64,000 nt of DNA, taken from Silvimonas terrae (GTDB taxonomy: Bacteria; Pseudomonadota; Gammaproteobacteria; Burkholderiales; Chitinibacteraceae). Under the pieces are notes generated by a model that did not search any database, was not told the origin of the DNA, and worked only from the letters and a program-made list of their open reading frames with translations. The stretch spans positions 270,118-334,117 of the forward strand of contig NZ_JACHHN010000001.1 in the NCBI RefSeq assembly GCF_014202765.1, read 5' to 3'. This document shows positions 37,874 through 46,249 of the stretch, one piece after another. Position 1 is the stretch's first letter, and each line of letters starts with the position of its first letter. The position numbers and the translations under genes were made by a program.

Positions 37874-39415
37874 TCAGTGACCACCCGCCGCTGCCGCACT
37901 GGCACCGCCGCCCTTGGGCGCAAACGGCGGCTTGGCAAAGAACACCACCGCAATCAGCCCCAGGAACAGCCAGCCAAGCATATTGAAGTAGTCGATGGTC
38001 GACATCATCAATGCTTGCCCTTGCACCAGTTGATCCATGACCGTGGCCGCCCGCGCCAGGCTGCCCTGACCAAACTGGGTAATGGCGTGTTGCGTAGCGG
38101 GGTCATAGACGGAGATATGCTCGGTCAGGCGCGCATGATGTTCAATGGCGCGGTGCTGCCAGATCCAGGTGGTGAGCGAGGCCGCAAAGCTGCCGCCCAG
38201 GGTCCGCAGAAAGGTCGCCAGACCAGAACCCGCCGAGATTTCATGCGGATGCAGGTCCGACAGCACAATCGACAGCACCGGCATGAAGTAGAACGCCACA
38301 CCCAGGCCCATCAGCAACTGCACCAGCGCCACAGAGGCAAAGTCCACGTCAATGGTGAAGGCAGCCCGCATAAACGACGTGGCAGCCAGCACAATGAACG
38401 AGAACGAGGCCAGCACGCGCAGATCGAACCGTGGCGCGTATTTGCCCACAAACGGCGTCAGCACCACAGGCAGCACGCCAATCGGCGCAGTGGCAAGGCC
38501 AGCCCAGACCGAGGTGTAGTGCAACTGGGTTTGCAGCCACAGTGGCAGCAACAGGCTCATGCCAAAGAACCCGGCGTAACCCAGCGTGAGTGTGACCGTT
38601 CCGGCGGCAAAGTTGCGGTGACGGAACAGCCGCAAGTTCACAATCGGGTCTTTGTCCGTCATCTCCCAGATCAGGAACACGGTCAGCGAGACGGCCGCAA
38701 TGATGCCCAGCACGACAATGAAGGAAGACTCAAACCAGTCCAGATCATTGCCCTTATCCAGCAGCACTTGCAGCGCGCCCACACCGATCACCAGCGTGAT
38801 CAGGCCCACGTAGTCCATCTTGGGCTTTTCGAGTTTTTCCGGGCGGCCCTTCATCTGGTTGGCAACGACCCACGAGGCAAAAATCCCGATCGGCACGTTG
38901 ATAAAGAAAATCCACGGCCAGGAATAGTTGTCGGTGATCCAGCCGCCCAGAATCGGGCCGGCAATCGGGGCGACCACCGTGATCATCGCCAGCAACGCGA
39001 GCGCCTGTCCTCGTTTATTGGCTGGATAGATGGAGATCAACAGTGACTGGGTGATCGGGTACATCGGGCCGGCCACCGCGCCTTGCAGCGCCCGGAACCC
39101 CACCAGCACACCCATGCTCTGCGCAACACCGCACAGCAAGGAGGCCAGCGAGAACAACAGCGTGGCCAGCACAAACAGACGGGTTTCACCGTAGCGGCGC
39201 ACCAGAAAACCCGTGAGCGGCAACGCAATGGCGTTGCTGACCGCAAACGACGTGATCACCCACGCGCTCTGGTCCGAGCTCACCCCCAGGTTACCGGCAA
39301 TGGTCGGCAGCGAAACGTTGGCAATGGTGGTGTCCAGCACCTGCATAAAGGTGGCCAGACACAAACCGATGGTGGCCAGCGTCAGATTGGGCGGGCGGAA
39401 CGAAGGATGATTCAT
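37874..39415 (-). CDS. emrB: EmrB/QacA-type DHA2 multidrug exporter (MFS)
   Basis: A 513-residue, 14-helix drug:H+ antiporter. Typical segments are CLATFMQVLDTTIANVSLPT (motif D1), GFLVRRYGETRLFVLAT (motif A), FRALQGAVAGPMYPITQSLL and the motif C region MITVVAPIAGPILGGWITD. With EmrA and the outer-membrane protein it should pump hydrophobic drugs or uncouplers straight to the exterior. It is last in the operon, 15 bases after emrA. Confidence 0.93.
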   Translation of the reverse strand: MNHPSFRPPNLTLATIGLCLATFMQVLDTTIANVSLPTIAGNLGVSSDQSAWVITSFAVSNAIALPLTGFLVRRYGETRLFVLATLLFSLASLLCGVAQSMGVLVGFRALQGAVAGPMYPITQSLLISIYPANKRGQALALLAMITVVAPIAGPILGGWITDNYSWPWIFFINVPIGIFASWVVANQMKGRPEKLEKPKMDYVGLITLVIGVGALQVLLDKGNDLDWFESSFIVVLGIIAAVSLTVFLIWEMTDKDPIVNLRLFRHRNFAAGTVTLTLGYAGFFGMSLLLPLWLQTQLHYTSVWAGLATAPIGVLPVVLTPFVGKYAPRFDLRVLASFSFIVLAATSFMRAAFTIDVDFASVALVQLLMGLGVAFYFMPVLSIVLSDLHPHEISAGSGLATFLRTLGGSFAASLTTWIWQHRAIEHHARLTEHISVYDPATQHAITQFGQGSLARAATVMDQLVQGQALMMSTIDYFNMLGWLFLGLIAVVFFAKPPFAPKGGGASAAAAGGH

Positions 39416-39430
39416 CCTCGCGACCCCGCC

Positions 39431-40618
39431 TTACTTCTTGCCCTGGCCGGAAGCCAGGTTGGTGTGGATGATGTCCTTGATCAGTTGGTCAGCCGCAGAC
39501 AATTGCTGCTTGTAGACGTCCGTGGTGAACAGCGGGTGGGTCGCGACGGTTTGCGTCAGCGCCGGGCCGGACTGGTCGTGCAGGCTGACATCTGCGCTCA
39601 TCGACAAACCAATGCGCAGCGGGTTCTTTTGTACTTCAGCAGCGTCCAGCGTAATGCGCACGGGTACGCGCTGCACAATCTTGATCCAGTTGCCGGTGGC
39701 GTTCTGGGCCGGAATCAGGCTGAACGCGCTGCCCGTACCGACACCCAGGCTATCGATCTTGCCGTGGTATTCCACGCTACCGCCGTAAAGGTCGGCTTTG
39801 AGGGTCACCGGCTGACCAATGCGCATATGACGCAACTGGGTTTCCTTGAAGTTGGCTTCAACCCAGACCTGCTCCAGCGGCACCACGGCCATCAGCGGCG
39901 TACCTGGCTGGATGCGCTGACCCAGTTGCACGCTACGTTGCGCCACATAACCGGATACCGGTGCAACCATGGTGGTGCGCACGTCATCCAGATAGGCCGA
40001 GCGCAGCTTGGCGGCAGCGGCTTCTACATCCGGGTGCGAGGCCACGACGGTGTCTTCTACCAGGACCTTGCTGGACGTCAACTGACCTTGCGACGAAGCC
40101 ACGGTGCTTTGTGCGGCAGCCAGGGCATCGCGAGCATGGGCCAGTTCTTCAGCACTGATAGCACCGGTTTTCACCAGTTGCTGACGGCGCTCGAAGTCGG
40201 CCTTGGCCTTGTCCAGCGCGGTTTGCTGGGCGGCCAGTTCGGCTTGCAGGCTGTTCACATTGCTAAAGAGGCCACGCACTTTACGCACGGTGCTGGCCAG
40301 ATTGGCCTTGGCTTGTTGCAGGCCGACGTGGGCATCGCTCGGGTCCAGTTCTACCAGGGTCTGGCCGGCTTTAACCAGGGAGCCGTTTTCCGCGCCAATG
40401 CTGACGACGGTGCCTGGAATCTGCGGGGTAATCTGGACGACGTTGCCTTGTACATAGGCATCGTCGGTGTCTTCATTCCAGCGACCCACCATAAAGTACC
40501 AGACCGCCCAGGCCAGCATGGCCAGGATGAATACGGCCAAGGCCAGTCGCAACAGGAACTTGCGGCGGGAAGGGCGCTCTGCGCTGGGTGCGGCAGCGGC
40601 GTTGGTTTCGGTGCTCAT
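39431..40618 (-). CDS. emrA: EmrA-type membrane fusion protein
   Basis: A 395-residue HlyD-family adaptor with one N-terminal helix (LLRLALAVFILAMLAWAVWY). DTDDAYVQGNVVQITPQIPG is the hallmark start of the barrel-sandwich domain, and the coiled coil spans about residues 95-195. VEANFKETQLRHMRIGQPVT marks the C-terminal beta-barrel. It bridges EmrB to the outer-membrane channel encoded just upstream. The ATG at 40618 lies 50 bases after the OMF gene. Confidence 0.93.
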   Translation of the reverse strand: MSTETNAAAAPSAERPSRRKFLLRLALAVFILAMLAWAVWYFMVGRWNEDTDDAYVQGNVVQITPQIPGTVVSIGAENGSLVKAGQTLVELDPSDAHVGLQQAKANLASTVRKVRGLFSNVNSLQAELAAQQTALDKAKADFERRQQLVKTGAISAEELAHARDALAAAQSTVASSQGQLTSSKVLVEDTVVASHPDVEAAAAKLRSAYLDDVRTTMVAPVSGYVAQRSVQLGQRIQPGTPLMAVVPLEQVWVEANFKETQLRHMRIGQPVTLKADLYGGSVEYHGKIDSLGVGTGSAFSLIPAQNATGNWIKIVQRVPVRITLDAAEVQKNPLRIGLSMSADVSLHDQSGPALTQTVATHPLFTTDVYKQQLSAADQLIKDIIHTNLASGQGKK

Positions 40619-40668
40619 GTCTATCCCTTATCTCTTGTATCTTGAATTTGCTGATCAGTGGGGGCCGC

Positions 40669-42153
40669 TTACTGCGCGGCAGCCGGGGCGGAGGCGGCAA
40701 TGGCCGGCGTATCTGCGTCCGGGCGATAACCGCCACCCAGGGCCTGTACCAGCAGAATCGATGCATCCAGTTGTTGTGCATTGAGCGAAGCCAGGCGCAT
40801 CTGCGCATTCAACAATTGTTGTTGCACGCTCAGCACGTCCAGATAGTTACCAAGGCCGCCCTTGTAGCGCTGGGTGGCCAGGTCATAGGCTTCCTGGACG
40901 GTCTGGATGGCGCTTTTCTGCTCGACCACTTGTTTGTTCAGCGATGCAATGGCGCTGACTTCAGCGGCCACTTCGTGCATGGCGTTCACCAGCGCCTGGT
41001 TGTACTGCGCCACCGCCAGATCGTATTGCGCATCTTTGGCCGACAGATTGGCGCGCAGGCGGCCACCATCAAAGATCGGCAAGGTCAGGGCAGGGCCCAG
41101 TTGGGCGTAACGGCTTTCCCACTCCGGCAAATTGCCCATAGAGAGCGAGGCAAGGCCAATGGCGGCGGTCAGATTGAAATCCGGGTAGAACCTGGTCTGC
41201 GCAGCCTTGATGTCCTTGCTGGCGCTTTCCACCCGCCAGCGGGCGGCGACGATATCGGCGCGCCGGCCGACCAGATCTGCCGGCAAGACACCCGGCAAAG
41301 CCAGCACGCCCGGTTGCAGGGCTTGTGGCCGGGCCAGTTGCTGACCACGATCCGGGCCTGCGCCCAGCAGTGCCGCCAGGGCAAGCTGACCGTCATCAAT
41401 TTGTTGATGTGCGGCTTCCACCTGCTGGCGCGCGGCCGGCAGCGCGGACTGCGCTTGTTTGAGCTGCACCTGGCTATCAATGCCGGCGCTGACGCGTTGC
41501 TGCACCAGATCGAGCTGGTTCTGCGCGCGCTGCAAATCGGCCTTGGCAATGTCCTGGATTTGCCAGGCATAACCCAGTTGCGAATACGTGCGGGCAATAT
41601 TGGTAGACAGCGTAATGCGTGATTGCTGGGCATCAATCAAGGTGGCGCGGCTCTGGCCGACGGCGGCCTCCCACGCAGCCCGCTGACCGCCCCACAGATC
41701 AAAGTCATAGCTGAATTTGAGCGAGACCATCTTCAGCGCGGCGTAGCTATCGCCATAGGGCGGCGGCAACACGGTACCCGGAATACGGATGCCCGAGTAC
41801 GCGGCAGCGGCATCCAGGCGCGGCATGCGCGCGGCGTCGGCGGCACCGGCCTGCGCCAGAGCCAGGCGGGTGCGCGCGTCAGCGGCGTCCAGATTGGGGT
41901 TGTTCTTGAAGGCTTCGTCCATCAGCGCGGACAACTGGGTATCGCCCAGCGTGGTCCACCACACCTGATCTGGCCAGGCGCTGCCCACTTTGGCGGCAGC
42001 CAGGGTGTTCTTGCCCGCCAGCGTATTGGCATCAAGCAGTTTGCCTTGTGGACTTAATCCATCCTGATTGGCACAGCCTGCCAGCAACGCCACCATGAGC
42101 GCGCTCAAGACCAGCGGGTGCGACGATACTTGCCGTCGCAAGGTTTTTTTCAT
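40669..42153 (-). CDS. NodT-family outer-membrane lipoprotein of the Emr-type pump
   Basis: A 494-residue TolC-superfamily channel with lipobox VALLAGC (Cys27). WWTTLGDTQLSALMDEAFKN and PADLVGRRADIVAARWRVES are the two family hallmark regions, and the C-terminus is rich in Ala and Pro. The ATG overlaps the marR stop (TGATG), so the two are translationally coupled; GGAG lies at the end of marR. It is distinct in sequence from the channel at 19403. It is the exit duct for EmrA-EmrB. Confidence 0.92.
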   Translation of the reverse strand: MKKTLRRQVSSHPLVLSALMVALLAGCANQDGLSPQGKLLDANTLAGKNTLAAAKVGSAWPDQVWWTTLGDTQLSALMDEAFKNNPNLDAADARTRLALAQAGAADAARMPRLDAAAAYSGIRIPGTVLPPPYGDSYAALKMVSLKFSYDFDLWGGQRAAWEAAVGQSRATLIDAQQSRITLSTNIARTYSQLGYAWQIQDIAKADLQRAQNQLDLVQQRVSAGIDSQVQLKQAQSALPAARQQVEAAHQQIDDGQLALAALLGAGPDRGQQLARPQALQPGVLALPGVLPADLVGRRADIVAARWRVESASKDIKAAQTRFYPDFNLTAAIGLASLSMGNLPEWESRYAQLGPALTLPIFDGGRLRANLSAKDAQYDLAVAQYNQALVNAMHEVAAEVSAIASLNKQVVEQKSAIQTVQEAYDLATQRYKGGLGNYLDVLSVQQQLLNAQMRLASLNAQQLDASILLVQALGGGYRPDADTPAIAASAPAAAQ

Positions 42154-42599
42154 CACTGCGCGTTCTCCAGACTGTTCCTGACACGTTTGAGGAGCGAAAT
42201 CAAAGTTTCTTGTTCTTCTGCAGAGAGGTCGACCAGCGCCTGACCCATCGAGTCGTCGCCGCAACTACGCATGGTAGTCCACAGCGCCAGGCCCGCTTCG
42301 GTCAGGGTGATCTGTAAAGCACGACGGTCTTCCTGATGGGGCTGGCGGCGCAGATAGCCTTTCTCTTCCAGCTTGTCCAGGAGGCGGGTCATGGCGCCCG
42401 CATCGTGGTCAATGGCGCGTGCCAGCTCGGTTGCCGTTTGTGCACCGTGGTAGGCCAGACGCTTGAGCACCAGGTACTGGCTCAGATTCAGTTCAAGGCC
42501 GCTGGAAGCCAGCTTGCGTTCAAACAGATGAAACAGACCGTCACGAACCTGGCGAACCAGAACCCCGAGATTTTCTTCGGGTGCTTGGATGGAAGACAT
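42153..42599 (-). CDS. MarR-family transcriptional regulator (first gene of efflux operon)
   Basis: A 148-residue winged-helix repressor, like EmrR/MprA in position and role. It shows LNLSQYLVLKRLAYHGAQTA, TELARAIDHDAGAMTRLLDK and the wing KGYLRRQPHQEDRRALQITL. It most likely represses its own operon and is released by pump substrates. The ATG at 42599 has AAGG upstream. It overlaps the OMF start by one base. Confidence 0.93.
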   Translation of the reverse strand: MSSIQAPEENLGVLVRQVRDGLFHLFERKLASSGLELNLSQYLVLKRLAYHGAQTATELARAIDHDAGAMTRLLDKLEEKGYLRRQPHQEDRRALQITLTEAGLALWTTMRSCGDDSMGQALVDLSAEEQETLISLLKRVRNSLENAQ

Positions 42600-42633
42600 T
42601 GGCAAACCTTGTTGATGGTAAAGTCGGTGGCCG

Positions 42634-42669
42634 ATGGTAGGTTTCTTTTGTGATTATTGTCAAAGCAAT
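42634..42669 (-). promoter_or_regulatory. Putative promoter and operator of the marR efflux operon
   Basis: On the minus strand TTGACA (42658-42663) and TACCAT (42634-42639) are 18 bases apart. A short inverted repeat ATTG-N6-CAAT (42656-42669) overlaps the -35 box, a plausible autorepression site though its arms are only four bases. Confidence 0.5.
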
Positions 42670-42840
42670 GGTATGAAAGCGAATAGTCGATCCTGGCCAG
42701 TGTTTGTGCGGTAATTGCCTGATTTTGAGTGGTATTTTTGCGTTCTAGCCGACTGGTCGGTCTGATTGTTCTGGATTCTGGACAAACAATTCATTTTGCA
42801 TAACAGCAACAGGGCACATGGTGTTCTGTACGGCCCAAAT

Positions 42841-42869
42841 AAAAAAGCCCGCAATGGCGGGCTTTTTCT
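42841..42869 (-). terminator. Intrinsic terminator of rdgC
   Basis: AAAAAAGCCCGC / GCGGGCTTTTT with a four-base loop, 20 bases beyond the rdgC stop on the minus strand. Confidence 0.9.
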
Positions 42870-42889
42870 CTGGCAATGGGGGGAGCAGA

Positions 42890-43798
42890 TCAGGCTGGCT
42901 GTTCACCGCCCAGTGCTTCCAGCAAATCGGGCACCAGCGCGCGGGTTTCGCCAACAAAGAGGGCCAGACCGGAATCAAACAACGCGGCTTTGTCCGCTGC
43001 ATCGGCATTTTTGAAGTCGTCTTGCAGGGCCTCCAGCATGGCGACGCGCTTGAGTTCCATCTTGTCGGTCAGTTGCAGCGCAATGCGGTCGTTCCAGGAC
43101 AGTGCCATCTTGGTCACCAGCTTGCCGGATGACAAATGCTGGGCAATTTCCTCGCCCATCAGTGGCTGTTTGACCAGGCGGGCAATCGGGCCATCTTCGC
43201 CCGGCGCGCGCAGTTCTACATCCTGACCCAGATCAAACAGACCCGCGTCGGCTGATTCCAGCCACACAGTCATGGCGGTTTGCGGCGTGGTGTTGGTCTG
43301 GATCAGACGCGTGGGCAAGCTGCCCAGTGCTTCACGCAGCAACGACAGGGTGACTTCTGCTTTGGCAGCGCTGGCGCTTTCGACCAGCACCAGATTATTG
43401 GCCAGATCAATCAGCGCGCGCGTGGTGCGCGAACGGGTAAACGCGCGCGGCAACAGTTCTTCGGTAATGCGCTCGCGCAATTCCTTGATCTCGCGCTTGC
43501 CCACCTTGCGGTTCTCCCGCGCTTCTATCTCTTGCACGCGCGAATCTGCGGTTTGCTTGATCACCGAGCCGGGCAGCAGCTTTTCTTCGGTCTTGAGCAT
43601 GACGAGGACCGTATCCTGATAGGGATACGCCATCGATTCGGGCATATGCGCAGCCGGGGCAATCCAGCCCTGCGTCATCAGGTCCTGGCTGCCGCAACTG
43701 AAAAACGGACGCTTGGCCAGCAGATCGTTGATGCTGTCTGCTGTGAGTGCGTGGTCGGCGGAAAGGCGGTAAATCTGGATATTGCGAAACCAGAGCAT
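42890..43798 (-). CDS. rdgC: Recombination-associated protein RdgC
   Basis: A 302-residue protein matching E. coli RdgC from the first residue (MLWFRNIQIYRLSADHALTA; FFSCGSQDLMTQGW; EEKLLPGSVIKQ; LLPRAFTRSRTT; LREALGSLPT; IEALGGE-like end LLEALGGEQPA). RdgC forms a ring dimer on double-stranded DNA and moderates RecA; in Neisseria it affects pilin variation. The frame stays open another 600 bases upstream, but that part is the repeat element and has no homology, so I start at 43798. Confidence 0.96.
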   Translation of the reverse strand: MLWFRNIQIYRLSADHALTADSINDLLAKRPFFSCGSQDLMTQGWIAPAAHMPESMAYPYQDTVLVMLKTEEKLLPGSVIKQTADSRVQEIEARENRKVGKREIKELRERITEELLPRAFTRSRTTRALIDLANNLVLVESASAAKAEVTLSLLREALGSLPTRLIQTNTTPQTAMTVWLESADAGLFDLGQDVELRAPGEDGPIARLVKQPLMGEEIAQHLSSGKLVTKMALSWNDRIALQLTDKMELKRVAMLEALQDDFKNADAADKAALFDSGLALFVGETRALVPDLLEALGGEQPA

Positions 43799-43903
43799 GG
43801 TGCGGCGCTCGTAAACTTGATTGGGTGGGCGATTGTACCGGCACACCCGCCTGGCGCAAACCAGGAAATGTTGTTGGGCGCGAGATACTGTGAAAGCGGG
43901 GGG

Positions 43904-44301
43904 CAGTTGCAGTTGCAGTGGCGGTGGCGGTGGCGGTTGGTGTTGGTGTTGGTGTTGCCGTTGCCGTTGTTTTTGACTTTCTCCCCCATTAAAGCCCAGC
44001 GCCGAAGGAGGGCGGGAGACCTCAGGCTCCCGACCGACTGAGGGCAGCCCGGAGGGCCGCAGGGCTGGGGTCGCCTTTCTTTGCTTACTTTCTTTGGGGC
44101 CGCCGAGGTGGCGAGGCAAAGAAAGTGAGGTGCTCCGGCCACCGCCGGTATCAAATGCTTTTAAAAGACCCGCGCCGCAGGCGCTAACAACATACATTGC
44201 CGTGGTGGATTGTCGCTCCCGCTCCGAATCCACCCTACGGCCAACCTGGCAAAGGCCACCTGCGGCGGCCGGACTGGATTCCGGCCTCCGCCGGAATGAC
44301 G
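43904..44301 (+). repeat. Dispersed intergenic mosaic repeat, copy 2
   Basis: Block order is the same as at 4294-4760. It begins with a compound hexamer array (CAGTTG x2, TGGCGG x3, TTGGTG x3, TTGCCG x2), then AAAGCCCAGCGCCGAAGG, GGGCAGCCCGGAGGGCCGCA, GGGGCCGCCGAGGTGGCGAG, CTCCGGCCACCGCCGGTATC, the 31-nt hairpin (44204-44234), and the REP end GGATTCCGGCCTCCGCCGGA. It occupies most of the 658-base rdgC-trxC gap. The sequence from 44302 to 44456 holds no recognisable feature beyond the trxC leader. Confidence 0.87.
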
Positions 44302-44456
44302 AGTCAGTGGCACCGTGGCAGAAAGTGACCATAGCCACCACCATCGCCAGACTCCCACCTCTGCACAAATGACCCACCGGTGTATCCTTGGCAATCACCC
44401 GTATCGCCCAGCACCAAAAACAACGACTCCTGACAGATCAAAAAGAGAGACGCCTC

Positions 44457-44879
44457 ATGCAAATCGCCTGTCCCCACTGCCATACCCAGAACCGCATCGA
44501 TGACGAACGCATCACCGATAACCCCGCCTGTGGTGCCTGCCACAAGCCAATGTTTGCAGGCGCGCCGCTTGCCGTGACCGGGGAGCAGTTTGCCGTGCTC
44601 AGTAAACAACTTAAACAACCGCTGGTGGTGGATTGCTGGGCGACCTGGTGCGGCCCCTGTCAGGCGTTTGCGCTAGCGTTTGTTTCTGCGGCAGAACACT
44701 TTGCCGGCAAAGCCACGTTTGTGAAGGTCGATACCGATCAGGAGCAAACCCTGGCCAATAGTTTGCGTATTCGCAGTATCCCCACCTTGCTGGTATTTGA
44801 ACGTGGCCAGGAACAGGCGCGGCAGAGCGGGGCGATGTCGTCGGGGCAGTTCAAAGCCTGGCTGTCTGATTTTTTCTGA
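44457..44879 (+). CDS. trxC: Thioredoxin 2 (TrxC)
   Basis: A 140-residue cytoplasmic disulfide reductase. An N-terminal zinc-binding tail (Cys5-x2-Cys8 and Cys25-x2-Cys28 in CPHC and CGACHKPMF) precedes a thioredoxin domain with active site WATWCGPC (Cys65, Cys68). The cis-proline loop is RSIPTLLVFERG. Trx2 protects against oxidative stress and its zinc tail is redox-sensitive. The start at 44457 follows AGAGA. A bidirectional terminator separates it from convergent pbpG. Confidence 0.96.
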   Translation: MQIACPHCHTQNRIDDERITDNPACGACHKPMFAGAPLAVTGEQFAVLSKQLKQPLVVDCWATWCGPCQAFALAFVSAAEHFAGKATFVKVDTDQEQTLANSLRIRSIPTLLVFERGQEQARQSGAMSSGQFKAWLSDFF

Positions 44880-44904
44880 TGAACTTCAACAGTGGCCAGA
44901 TATG

Positions 44905-44937
44905 AAAAAAGCCCGGTATCGACCGGGCTTTTTTATT
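44905..44937. terminator. Bidirectional terminator between trxC and pbpG
   Basis: AAAAAAGCCCGGT / ACCGGGCTTTTTT with a four-base loop lies between convergent genes. Confidence 0.93.
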
Positions 44938-44963
44938 GGCAGCTCAAATGCAGCACGCTGAAA

Positions 44964-45998
44964 TCAGCTCCGTGCCAGTGCCACCGGGCTGGTTTCCAGC
45001 CATTTCTTGACGCGGTTGGCATCGCCAATGCGAGTGTATTTGCCGGTTGAATCCAGCAAGACAATCACCACCGGCGTGCCACTGATAGTGGCTTCCATGA
45101 CCAGACAATGGCCGGCTTCATTGGTAAAGCCGGTCTTGGTCAGGCCAATATCCCATTGCTCTTCTTTCACCAACGGATTGGTGTTGTGAAAAGCCATAGT
45201 GCGGCCGTTCAGATTGGAGGTGAACTCATACTGGGACGAGGTGGTGAACTCGTGAATCTCCGGATACTTGCGCGCCGCACGCACCATCAATACCAGATCA
45301 CGGGCACTGGAGACGTTTTGCGGAGTCAGACCGGTAGAGTCATAGAAATGACTGTGGGTCATACCCAGTTCGGTGGCTTTCTCGTTCATCTTGCGGATAA
45401 ACAAGTCGCGGCCACCCGGATAAGTGCGCGAGAGCGCTGCGGCCGCGCGGTTTTCCGACGACATCAGGGCCAGCAACATGACTTCCGCGCGGGTCAGGCG
45501 GGTGCCCACGCGCAGGCGTGACGAACTGTTCTTGAGCGTATCAACATCATCATCGCTGATGGTGATGTATTCGTTCATCGGCAGGTGGGCATCCAGCGTG
45601 ACCATGGCGGTCATCAGCTTGGTAATCGAAGCAATCGGCGCAATTTCGTCCGGGTTCTTCTGGTACACCACGTCACCGGTGTTTTCGTTCAGGATCAGCA
45701 CAGAGGCTGATTGCAGGCCAGGATTGTCAGCAGTGAAGCTGGATAGCGCCAGCGTACGGGTGACATGAACGCTGCTACGGGCATTGGCAATGGCCGTGCG
45801 CTTGACCCGGCCTTTTTCATAGACGGTGGTGCTGCGTGCAGAAGCAGTCTTGGCAGTCGCCTTGGGCGTGGCTGTCTTCTTGCTTGCAGATTGGGTAGTG
45901 TGTTTGTGCTTATGAGTCGTGGTTGCGCTGGCGACCGGAGCAATACTCAGGGTGGCTGCAGTCAGCAACGTGACAAAAAGAGGAAAAGCGGGACGCAT
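44964..45998 (-). CDS. pbpG: D-alanyl-D-alanine endopeptidase (PBP7-like)
   Basis: A 344-residue periplasmic low-molecular-weight PBP that cleaves peptidoglycan cross-links. A signal peptide (1-26) is followed by a His/Lys/Thr-rich basic linker of about 40 residues (repeated HKHK and ATAKTAS-like text). The catalytic motifs are Ser124 in IASITKLMT, SEN at 181-183 and KTG at 288-290. It lacks the long C-terminal domain of PBP5/6, which favours PBP7. The basic linker may bind the wall or DNA. The ATG at 45998 has GGAGAT upstream. A good promoter lies 44 bases upstream. Confidence 0.92.
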   Translation of the reverse strand: MRPAFPLFVTLLTAATLSIAPVASATTTHKHKHTTQSASKKTATPKATAKTASARSTTVYEKGRVKRTAIANARSSVHVTRTLALSSFTADNPGLQSASVLILNENTGDVVYQKNPDEIAPIASITKLMTAMVTLDAHLPMNEYITISDDDVDTLKNSSSRLRVGTRLTRAEVMLLALMSSENRAAAALSRTYPGGRDLFIRKMNEKATELGMTHSHFYDSTGLTPQNVSSARDLVLMVRAARKYPEIHEFTTSSQYEFTSNLNGRTMAFHNTNPLVKEEQWDIGLTKTGFTNEAGHCLVMEATISGTPVVIVLLDSTGKYTRIGDANRVKKWLETSPVALARS

Positions 45999-46041
45999 CA
46001 ACGATCTCCAAATGTGCGGCCATGATTATCAGAACGCTGTA

Positions 46042-46070
46042 ATACTAATTGAGAAAATGCAAAATGTCAT
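46042..46070 (-). promoter_or_regulatory. Putative sigma-70 promoter of pbpG
   Basis: On the minus strand ATGACA (46065-46070), a 17-base spacer and TAGTAT (46042-46047). Confidence 0.6.
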
Positions 46071-46095
46071 GCCAAATCAAGAGGTCGCGTACTAC

Positions 46096-46139
46096 TTGCA
46101 AAGTGCAACTTTAAAAGATTTCACCGACCTTGCAGCAAG
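46096..46139. promoter_or_regulatory. Two GCAA-type palindromes upstream of phaC
   Basis: TTGCA-AAG-TGCAA (46096-46108) and CTTGC-A-GCAAG (46129-46139) lie 111-154 bases upstream of the phaC start. TGC/GCA dyads are used by PhaR regulators of polyhydroxyalkanoate genes in some bacteria, though with different spacing. A regulator is not in the window. Confidence 0.4.
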
Positions 46140-46249
46140 TGAGGGATTTATGTATGTTGTGGTGCACCATTTGTGATAATTGACGCACCTTTGTGCGTCA
46201 CTTCAGGGCAGTACCTGACCATCATTCCAACCCGACGGAGCGATCGATT

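Noticed and set aside
43799-44398. Upstream extension of RdgC to 502 residues
   Set aside because: The added 200 codons read through the mosaic repeat (dipeptide runs from hexamers); RdgC homology begins exactly at 43798.
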